Origin: Methanosarcinaceae archaeon UBA470
GTDB lineage: Archaea > Halobacteriota > Methanosarcinia > Methanosarcinales > Methanosarcinaceae
Assembly (NCBI GenBank): GCA_002508425.1
Contig: DAKU01000060.1
Location: 1 to 15,530, forward strand
DNA: 15,530 nt
Direction: 5' to 3'
In this document: positions 6,966 through 13,486 of the stretch, piece by piece
Numbering within the stretch: position 1 is the stretch's first letter
How the letters are laid out: each line of letters begins with the position of its first letter
Program-made: the position numbers and the translations under genes
Notes under the pieces: generated by a model
Seen by the model: only the letters and a program-made list of their open reading frames with translations
Told to the model about the DNA's origin: nothing
The model's database searches: none

Positions 6966-7979
6966 ATGCTTGATATAGGAATCATTGGTGCATCCGGTTA
7001 CACAGGTGGCGAGCTCATGCGCTTGCTGCTGAACCATCCACAGGCTAAGATCGAATTAGCTACGTCCCGCAAGCTGGTAGGTCAGAAAGTATCTGCAACC
7101 CACAGGCATCTTAAGGATATGGTGGATCTGCAGTTCGAAAATCCTGACCCTCAGGAAATAAAGGACAGGTGTGATGTTGTCTTTGTGGCTGTACCTCACG
7201 GCACGGCCATGGGAATTGTGCCCCAGCTATTGGATGATAAAGTGAAGGTAATTGACTTGAGTGCTGATTACCGTCTCAAGACAGATGTGTTTGAGAAAGT
7301 CTATGGTATCAAGCACCTGGATCCACGAAATGTAGTATATGGAATTCCGGAGCTTCATCCGGAAGTGAAACATGAGAAATTCATATCTAACCCTGGTTGT
7401 TTCCCCACAGGTGCTAGTCTTGCAGCTGCTCCCCTTGCACAGGTTTCCATGATAGAAAATGTCGTATTTGACTCAAAGACCGGTGTTTCAGGTGCTGGTA
7501 TTGAACCAAGTCTGGCCTCACACTATCCCAACATGGCCGAGAATATTCAACCTTACAAACTGACAAACCACAGGCACTTAGCCGAGTTCACTCAGGAGTT
7601 GCAGCGTCTGGATAATTCCCTTACTAAGATAAGTTTCACACCTCATATTATTCCTTCAGTTAGGGGTATACTTACCACAGCTCACATCTTTACTAAAGGC
7701 AATCTTACAAAATATGATGTTATGGACCTGTACGCAGAAATGTATCAGGACAAACCATTTGTCAGGATAGTGGATGGAGTTCCATCTCTTAGTGCAGTAA
7801 GGGCTTCTAATTTCTGTGATATAGGTTTTGAGGTGGATTCACGCAATAATCGTGTGGTTGTCATCTCAGCCATTGATAATTTGGTAAAAGGAGCGTCAGG
7901 GCAGGCTATACAGAATATGAATCTTATGTGTGGCCTGGGTGAGACCACCGGTTTATGGATGTCAGGTGTAGCCCCTTAA
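6966..7979 (+). CDS. argC: N-acetyl-gamma-glutamyl-phosphate reductase (ArgC)
   Basis: Third step of arginine biosynthesis: NADPH-dependent reduction of N-acetylglutamyl-5-phosphate to the semialdehyde in the cytoplasm. The 337-residue protein opens with the Rossmann motif GIIGASGYTGGEL (5-17) and has the catalytic SNPGCFPTGA with Cys145. The conserved FTPHIIPSVRGILTTAH segment is in the catalytic/dimerisation domain, and a C-terminal NLVKGASGQAIQNMNLM helix is diagnostic of the family. Size matches the usual 340-350. An in-frame GTG at 6957 adds only three residues. The ATG at 6966 has GTGA (6957-6960) at ribosome-binding distance and gives the usual short lead into the GASGYTG motif, so it is preferred. 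It is followed 29 nt later by a CBS-domain gene and then argJ. argB and argD are not in this window. Confidence 0.96.
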   Translation: MLDIGIIGASGYTGGELMRLLLNHPQAKIELATSRKLVGQKVSATHRHLKDMVDLQFENPDPQEIKDRCDVVFVAVPHGTAMGIVPQLLDDKVKVIDLSADYRLKTDVFEKVYGIKHLDPRNVVYGIPELHPEVKHEKFISNPGCFPTGASLAAAPLAQVSMIENVVFDSKTGVSGAGIEPSLASHYPNMAENIQPYKLTNHRHLAEFTQELQRLDNSLTKISFTPHIIPSVRGILTTAHIFTKGNLTKYDVMDLYAEMYQDKPFVRIVDGVPSLSAVRASNFCDIGFEVDSRNNRVVVISAIDNLVKGASGQAIQNMNLMCGLGETTGLWMSGVAP

Positions 7980-8008
7980 AGTTTGATGTTATTAAGATGG
8001 TGTAATCC

Positions 8009-8482
8009 ATGCAAGTTAAAGACATAATGAATATCGATGTGGTCGTATGCAATCCAAACACTACCATAAGTGAGGCTTCCCAGCTGCTTAAGAAGAATAA
8101 TATTAGTGGTCTTCCAGTGGTAGAAGAAGGCAGGGTTGTAGGCATAGTTTCAGAAGGCGATCTGTTAAAATTGCTGGAAGTTCCGGAACCCAGTGGCTTA
8201 TGGTTGCCCAGTCCATTTGAGGTATTTGAGATACCTATACGTGAACTTCTAAACTGGGAAGAGACAAAGCATATGCTGGAGGATATTGGCTCGAAGCCTG
8301 TCAGTGAGATCATGCAAAAGGACGTGCATGTGATCTCTCCTGAGAAGAATATTCAGGATGCTGTCAAACTAATCACAAAGCACAAGGTAAACCGTCTCCC
8401 GGTTGTGGAGGATGGTATTCTGGTTGGAATTATTACTCGTGGTGATATCATACACGGACTTGGAGGGAATTCTGGACAATGA
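8009..8482 (+). CDS. Two-CBS-domain protein, translationally coupled to argJ
   Basis: A 157-residue soluble protein made of two CBS motifs and nothing else: CBS1 about residues 1-57 (VKDIMNIDVVV ... GIVSEGDLL) and CBS2 about 97-153 (VSEIMQKDVHVIS ... GIITRGDII). They are joined by a hydrophilic insert of about 40 residues with WLPSPFEVFEIP. Such stand-alone Bateman modules bind adenosyl ligands (AMP, ATP, SAM, MTA) and modulate partner proteins; the ligand here is unknown. GATGGTG (7996-8002) is a fair ribosome binding site for the ATG at 8009. The stop overlaps the argJ start by 4 nt (ATGA at 8479-8482), so it is likely made in step with ArgJ. A role in tuning arginine synthesis to adenylate state is an inference from position only. 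Confidence 0.9.
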   Translation: MQVKDIMNIDVVVCNPNTTISEASQLLKKNNISGLPVVEEGRVVGIVSEGDLLKLLEVPEPSGLWLPSPFEVFEIPIRELLNWEETKHMLEDIGSKPVSEIMQKDVHVISPEKNIQDAVKLITKHKVNRLPVVEDGILVGIITRGDIIHGLGGNSGQ

Positions 8483-9663
8483 AAGCAATTGACGGCGGTA
8501 TCTGTGCTGTAAAAGGTGTTAAAGCCTGGGGTATCAAGTCTGGTAAGATGGGTCTTGGAGTGATCGTTGCAGAAGGTAATGCTGCAGGCATGTTTACCAG
8601 GAACAAGGTTATAGCTGCTCCTCTGGTCGTTACACGGGAACATCTTCAAAAACACGGCAAGCTCAATGCTTTAATAGTCAATAGTGGCAATGCAAATGCT
8701 TTTACTGGTGAACAGGGTCTTGAAGACGCAAGGGAAATGGCACACATGTTGTCGGATGCATTGTCTATACACTCTGAGCATGTGGCAGTAGCCTCTACCG
8801 GTGTAATTGGTAGGAAGCTAGATACAAAATGGATTTCTTCAAATCTTCAGGGTGTCATAGCTTCGCTAAAAGCAGATCACGAAGGCAGCCATGCAGCAGC
8901 AAGGTCTATAATGACCACTGATACCACGATGAAAGAGATAGCCATTGAGCTTGACAGTGGTGTTCGTATTGGAGCGATCGCCAAAGGCGCTGGCATGATA
9001 GAACCTAATATGGGCACGATGCTTTGTTTTGCATATACGGATGCACAAGTGCCTTCCGATTTATTACATGAATGTCTCACCAGGGCAGTAGACAAGAGTT
9101 TTAATATGGTAGTAGTAGATGGCGACACCAGCACCAATGACATGGTGATTTTAACAGCAACAGGTAACTCTGGTGTTCAGCCTGCTACAGCAGAGTTCCA
9201 GCAGGGACTTGATCATGTGCTTATAGAACTTGGAAAAATGATCGCTGCCGATGGTGAGGGTGCTACAAGGCTCATAGAAGCAAAGGTAACCGGGGCTTTA
9301 TCAGATGAGGATGCTCGTTTAGCCGCAAAAGCTATTGTACGCTCGCCGCTTGTGAAGTCTGCAGTCTTTGGTAAAGATCCTAACTGGGGGCGTGTTACAG
9401 CAGCAGTTGGATATTCCGGTGCTGAGGTAGATCAGCATAAGTTATCACTTGCCTTCTCAGATGGTAAAAATACGATACAACTTGTCTGCAAAGGTAAGAT
9501 CCTGGGAGCGAATGATGCTGCTCTCTCATTGCTTGGGAAAATAATGGGAGAATCAAAAGTAGATATTATCGTTGATCTTGGGTTGGGACAATGCAGTGCC
9601 ACTGCCTGGGGTTGTGATCTTACCTATGACTACGTGCGCATAAATGCTGAGTATACAACATAA
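8479..9663 (+). CDS. argJ: Glutamate N-acetyltransferase / ornithine acetyltransferase (ArgJ)
   Basis: Recycles the acetyl group from N-acetylornithine to glutamate (step 5/1 of the cyclic arginine pathway). Some members also use acetyl-CoA; the sequence alone does not settle whether this one is mono- or bifunctional. It has 394 residues, normal for the Ntn-hydrolase-like family. Family motifs: NSGNANAFTG (68-77), oxyanion-hole STGVIGR (106-112), TTDTTMKE (146-153) and the self-cleavage region KGAGMIEPNMGTML (169-182) with Thr180 as the new N-terminal nucleophile of the beta chain. DGDTSTND (214-221), DPNWGR, and the conserved C terminus RINAEYTT complete the match. The residue before the nucleophile is Gly rather than the Ala of the best studied bacterial enzymes. 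Its ATG overlaps the CBS-domain gene stop. Confidence 0.96.
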   Translation: MKAIDGGICAVKGVKAWGIKSGKMGLGVIVAEGNAAGMFTRNKVIAAPLVVTREHLQKHGKLNALIVNSGNANAFTGEQGLEDAREMAHMLSDALSIHSEHVAVASTGVIGRKLDTKWISSNLQGVIASLKADHEGSHAAARSIMTTDTTMKEIAIELDSGVRIGAIAKGAGMIEPNMGTMLCFAYTDAQVPSDLLHECLTRAVDKSFNMVVVDGDTSTNDMVILTATGNSGVQPATAEFQQGLDHVLIELGKMIAADGEGATRLIEAKVTGALSDEDARLAAKAIVRSPLVKSAVFGKDPNWGRVTAAVGYSGAEVDQHKLSLAFSDGKNTIQLVCKGKILGANDAALSLLGKIMGESKVDIIVDLGLGQCSATAWGCDLTYDYVRINAEYTT

Positions 9664-9698
9664 CTTCAGCATCCTTTTTTAAATAAGGGGGCTAAGGA

Positions 9699-11177
9699 AT
9701 GGATATTGAAGAATGGGAGCAATGTTATTCTATGGCATTTTCCAGTATCAGTGATATACTGGGCAACATAAATGGTGTTTTTGTTGCATATAACAGCAAT
9801 GTTGATGCCATTAAGCATGTCAGTGAAAAAGATATTCACAAACTCATTTCCCTAGTGGGAATAAAGGCAGTGCAGCGAAGGGTTGCAGAATATCCGCGCG
9901 AGATACAGAACCCGGTGGATCTGGTGGCAAGGCTTGTTATAGCTATGCGGGATGGCAAAGCTGCCGAAGTTCCCACATATACTACTGATATTCATCAGTG
10001 GCTCATGGATCACTTGGTATTTGATAAAGCCCGCATGGGAGGTCAGGCAGGTATCATTTCTAATTTGCTGGCCAATCTTGGGATCAATAATATTATAACA
10101 TATGTTCCATGGTTATCCAAGGAACAAGCTGAATATTTTGTAGATGCTCCCAATCTTAAATATCCAGTTATCGAGGATGGTGTCCTCAAGTTAAAGCACC
10201 CCATTGAGGCTTATGATATAAACCAGCGTCCCAAGGTAAATTGGATATTGGAATTTTCAAAAGGAATGAAGGTTGAGTGTGCTGAAGAGATATTTGAGGT
10301 TCCAAGAGACAATCGGCTGATCATTTCTTCGAGACCTTCCTGGATTCGCATAGATATGAGCGAGCAGTTATATGACCAGATCCCACACATGAATGGAATA
10401 ATTGATGGCGCTATCCTTGCAGGCTATCAGATGATTAAAGAAGAATATGAGGATGGAGCCACTTACCGCGATTACGTGGATAAGGCTGTGAAGGTTATCA
10501 AAAGGCTAAAAGAAGGTAATCCAAACATGCGTATACATGTGGAGTTCACTTCTATCCAGAACAAGGTCATAAGAAAAACGATCCTTAAGGATATTGTATA
10601 CCAGCATGTTTCTTCTTTAGGATTGGATACTGTAGAGGTAGCTAATGCACTTAATGTGCTGGGTCATGAAGAGCTGGCATACGCTGTTATCAGTAAAGGC
10701 GAAAACAGCATCTCTGCGTTGTATGAGGGTGCTGTTAAGTTACTATGTGAGCTTAAGCTTGAAAGGGTCCATATTCACTCACTGGGCTTCTATATATGTG
10801 TAGCCTCCAGGGATTTCCCTCTTACAGTGGAAGAGCACAGGGATGCTTTGCTGTTCTCATCGACTCTTGCAGCAGCACAGGCACTACGCGGAGGTATTAG
10901 CAGTCTCAAGGAAGCTGAATCAGGTCTTAGCGTATCAATATATGGTCAAGGTCATTATGACCTTGATAAACTGGAAAAATATCTAGTAAGGAGAGATGTA
11001 TGTACAGGTACCGAATTCGAGGATGGATGTATCTGTGCACTTAACCATGATCTTATTGTCATCCCAACAAAAGTAGTACCGGATCCGGTGGCTACCGTAG
11101 GGATCGGTGATACCATCTCAGCAGGTGCTTTTGTTGCTATCCTTGCTATGCTCAGGAAAAAGCAGGAAGCCAACTGA
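9699..11177 (+). CDS. pfkC: ADP-dependent phosphofructokinase/glucokinase (first of two tandem paralogues)
   Basis: A 492-residue ribokinase-fold sugar kinase of the archaeal ADP-dependent family (PF04587). It uses ADP as phosphoryl donor in the modified Embden-Meyerhof pathway, converting fructose-6-phosphate (or glucose) to the phosphorylated product plus AMP. Seen in order: YNSNVDA (31-37), RMGGQAG (112-118), PRDNR (202-206), HVE (280-282, the HxE motif) and GIGD (468-471) with Asp471 as the expected catalytic base. At the place of the family NxxE motif it reads DTVE (310-313), an Asn-to-Asp change. The N terminus is about 24 residues longer than the downstream paralogue. A G-rich site (9687-9691) precedes the ATG at 9699, 35 nt after argJ. 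Methanosarcinales enzymes of this type act in glycogen turnover; which sugar is used here cannot be read directly. Confidence 0.87.
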   Translation: MDIEEWEQCYSMAFSSISDILGNINGVFVAYNSNVDAIKHVSEKDIHKLISLVGIKAVQRRVAEYPREIQNPVDLVARLVIAMRDGKAAEVPTYTTDIHQWLMDHLVFDKARMGGQAGIISNLLANLGINNIITYVPWLSKEQAEYFVDAPNLKYPVIEDGVLKLKHPIEAYDINQRPKVNWILEFSKGMKVECAEEIFEVPRDNRLIISSRPSWIRIDMSEQLYDQIPHMNGIIDGAILAGYQMIKEEYEDGATYRDYVDKAVKVIKRLKEGNPNMRIHVEFTSIQNKVIRKTILKDIVYQHVSSLGLDTVEVANALNVLGHEELAYAVISKGENSISALYEGAVKLLCELKLERVHIHSLGFYICVASRDFPLTVEEHRDALLFSSTLAAAQALRGGISSLKEAESGLSVSIYGQGHYDLDKLEKYLVRRDVCTGTEFEDGCICALNHDLIVIPTKVVPDPVATVGIGDTISAGAFVAILAMLRKKQEAN

Positions 11178-11189
11178 CAGGGGATTTGG

Positions 11190-12527
11190 ATGAAGATACT
11201 CTGTGCATATAATGCTAACATTGATGCTTTGTATTCTATTACAGGTCCAGAAGTATCTGCTATGCTCACTTCTGAGAATGTAGCAGAGGTTTTGGGAAAA
11301 GTAACAAATCCTCCCGGTGTTATAAATTCCATGTCCGATTTCCTTGCAGGCCTTTTCCTCTGCATGAAAGAGGGCACAGGTGCGGAGTGGCTTATTCATG
11401 AACCTGAAATCTTTAAACATCTTAAGGATTGTTTCCTCCACAGGTCAAAACTGAGAATGGGGGGAAATATGGGGATAATGGCAAATGTGCTCTCTGAGAT
11501 GGGTGCAGAGCTAGTAGTTCCAAATGTTGTGAAACCTACAGAGAGGCAGCTATCTTTTTTTTCCAAAAAGGCAATTTATATTCCGGGATCTGACTCCTAT
11601 TCCAAGGAAACAAGTTGTGAATCTGATGAACCCATACATTTCGTGTTCGATTTCAAAAAAGGAGAGCATGTGGAGTTTAAAGATATCAGTTTCACAATTC
11701 CAAGGGAAAACCGCTTCATAGCTACCTATGATATTATGAACATCTCTCTTTTCGTCAACCCCTTTTTTGAGGAATATGCCAGCAAGCACGCAGCTGAGAT
11801 GGATGGTCTTTTAATCTCAGGCTTTCACATGATGCTTGAAAATTACCCTGATGGCTCTACTTTTATGGACAAGCTTGACAAAGTTCTGGGACAATTGGAA
11901 ACGTGGTGTTCCATAAACAATGATCTGTCGATACACGTTGAATTTGGTCACTTTACTAATAAGAATATGGCTTTGCATGTGTTTTCCCGCCTATCTCCAA
12001 TTGTAGGTTCTATAGGCATGAATGAAGATGAGCTTGCAATGTTAACTTCTATGCATGAAGTGAACGCAGCCAAAATATTGCAGATGGATGTTTTTTCCAT
12101 AATAGAAGCCGCAAAGCGTAGTTTATTAGTTAGTGATCTTCGGAAAATGATAGTTCACACCCGGGAATATGTTTTAAGCATATCTCGGCAGACAGATCTT
12201 GCTGGAGAATCACAGATTGAAGCTATGAGTTTTGGTGTTACATGTGCTGGAGTTTTTGCATCAACTGGCCAGCTTCATGACCGGAATAAACTATATTCAA
12301 TGTCTTCAACTCTTAAAGAGAGCGATTTTGGCCGTGCTCAGACAGAGAAATTCATTGATGCAATATCAGCGGTTCGTTTTGGTCGTGGTGCTGCTGGTAT
12401 ATATGATGGTTATCAGGTTTGTATAATCCCCGCTCTGCTTAGTGATAATCCGATTTCTACAGTGGGTCTTGGCGATACTGTAACAGCTTCAATGTTCCTA
12501 AGGGAGCTGGAATTGCGGCAAAAGTGA
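11190..12527 (+). CDS. ADP-dependent sugar kinase paralogue (second tandem copy)
   Basis: A 445-residue divergent relative of the upstream kinase, starting 12 nt after it. Shared landmarks are YNANIDA (7-13), RMGGNMG (89-95), PRENR (171-175), HVE (249-251) and GLGD (426-429) with Asp429 as the catalytic base. Its NxxE motif is intact (NEDE, 278-281), unlike the first copy. It is shorter mostly at the N terminus and in the lid region (~115-165). All residues expected for catalysis are present, so this is probably an active kinase and not a decaying duplicate, although its substrate is unknown. Options are glucokinase versus phosphofructokinase division of labour, hetero-oligomerisation with the first copy, or a different sugar or nucleoside. 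GGGGAT upstream of the ATG at 11190 is the ribosome binding site. Confidence 0.78.
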   Translation: MKILCAYNANIDALYSITGPEVSAMLTSENVAEVLGKVTNPPGVINSMSDFLAGLFLCMKEGTGAEWLIHEPEIFKHLKDCFLHRSKLRMGGNMGIMANVLSEMGAELVVPNVVKPTERQLSFFSKKAIYIPGSDSYSKETSCESDEPIHFVFDFKKGEHVEFKDISFTIPRENRFIATYDIMNISLFVNPFFEEYASKHAAEMDGLLISGFHMMLENYPDGSTFMDKLDKVLGQLETWCSINNDLSIHVEFGHFTNKNMALHVFSRLSPIVGSIGMNEDELAMLTSMHEVNAAKILQMDVFSIIEAAKRSLLVSDLRKMIVHTREYVLSISRQTDLAGESQIEAMSFGVTCAGVFASTGQLHDRNKLYSMSSTLKESDFGRAQTEKFIDAISAVRFGRGAAGIYDGYQVCIIPALLSDNPISTVGLGDTVTASMFLRELELRQK

Positions 12528-12538
12528 GGTAAATATAT

Positions 12539-13378
12539 ATGTATACTCTGCACTGCGACGATTTCGACCTGGACTATACGCTAGATTGCGGTCAGGTTTT
12601 CAGATGGGACAAAATTGGTGATGTATGGACCGGTGTTGTGCATGGGGATGTGGTGCGTGCCTGGCAGGACTTGCAAACAGGTGTAGTACACATTGATTCC
12701 AAGCTGTCGGAGGATTTTTTCCGCAATTATTTCCGGTTTGATGATGACCTTGGAAGTATACTGAAAGCTGTGAATAAGGATAAATATATGGATGAGGCAA
12801 TTCGCGGTTACAGAGGGATGCGCCTTATCCGACAGGATCCATGGGAATGCTTAATATCATATATTCTTGCCACAGCCTGGAGCATTCCAAACATAAAGAA
12901 TGGTATTTCCAAAATATCTCGCATTTTTGGTGAGGAAATTACTGAGGGCTATTACAGTTTTCCAAAACCCGGTGCTTTAGCAATAGCGTGTGATTCTGAC
13001 CTGTGTGACTGCAGGCTGGGTTTCAGGACTAATCGTATACGTAAGGCGGCAGCACAGGTAGTTGACGGTGAGATAAATCTTGATGAGATCTTTGAACTTA
13101 ATTACGAGGCTGCCAAGAAGAAGCTCATGGTACTGGATGGCATAGGTGAAAAAGTGGCAGACTGTATCCTCCTCTTCGCCTTCGAGAAAATGGAAGCTTT
13201 TCCAGTGGATACCCATGTCGAAAAAGTAATTAGGACCTATTATGGGAATCATAAGTTCTTCGAGAATGGTATAACCAAAACTAAAATAGGAACATGGGGC
13301 AGGCTATATTTCGGAAAGTACTGTGGCTATGCGCAGCAATATTTATTCTATCAGAAACGGCTTGAAGGCTTGAAGTGA
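12539..13378 (+). CDS. ogg: 8-oxoguanine DNA glycosylase/AP lyase (OGG1 type)
   Basis: A 279-residue base-excision-repair enzyme that removes 8-oxoguanine opposite C and nicks the abasic site. The N-terminal OGG_N domain (1-~100) has GQVFRW (18-23), matching GQSFRW of human OGG1, whose Gly contacts the 8-oxoG N7-H. The helix-hairpin-helix-GPD core is plain: LDGIGEKVADC (199-209) with catalytic Lys205 and PVDTHV (222-227) with Asp224. Their 19-residue separation equals that of human K249/D268. GYAQQYLF near the C terminus matches the GWAQAVLF helix. The segment aligned with the human NNN triad (149-151) reads AWS (113-115) with Asn instead of Arg154, so the contacts to the orphaned cytosine differ. 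GAGGT (12526-12530) serves as the ribosome binding site and touches the stop of the kinase 11 nt upstream. Confidence 0.9.
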   Translation: MYTLHCDDFDLDYTLDCGQVFRWDKIGDVWTGVVHGDVVRAWQDLQTGVVHIDSKLSEDFFRNYFRFDDDLGSILKAVNKDKYMDEAIRGYRGMRLIRQDPWECLISYILATAWSIPNIKNGISKISRIFGEEITEGYYSFPKPGALAIACDSDLCDCRLGFRTNRIRKAAAQVVDGEINLDEIFELNYEAAKKKLMVLDGIGEKVADCILLFAFEKMEAFPVDTHVEKVIRTYYGNHKFFENGITKTKIGTWGRLYFGKYCGYAQQYLFYQKRLEGLK

Positions 13379-13397
13379 TCCGGAGAATCAAAAAAGG

Positions 13398-13415
13398 GCT
13401 GCTGTAGTGAGCAGC
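13398..13415 (+). terminator. Short hairpin just after ogg
   Basis: GCTGCT (13398-13403) and AGCAGC (13410-13415) form a perfect 6-bp stem with a GTAGTG loop, 20 nt after the ogg stop. No T-run follows directly, so it is a weak terminator candidate and may only protect the 3' end. Confidence 0.32.
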
Positions 13416-13449
13416 ATGGATAATTATAATGGTCCAATTTAATGGGAAT

Positions 13450-13472
13450 CCCCCTATATAATGTACAGGGGG
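13450..13472. terminator. GC-rich hairpin in the convergent ogg / surface-protein intergenic region
   Basis: CCCCCT (13450-13455) pairs with AGGGGG (13467-13472) around an 11-nt AT-rich loop. It lies 15 nt beyond the stop of the minus-strand surface-protein gene and between two converging genes, so it could end transcription in either direction. Neither side has a clear U-tract. The rest of 13379-13486 shows nothing else. Confidence 0.32.
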
Positions 13473-13486
13473 TTAATGGCTCTATC

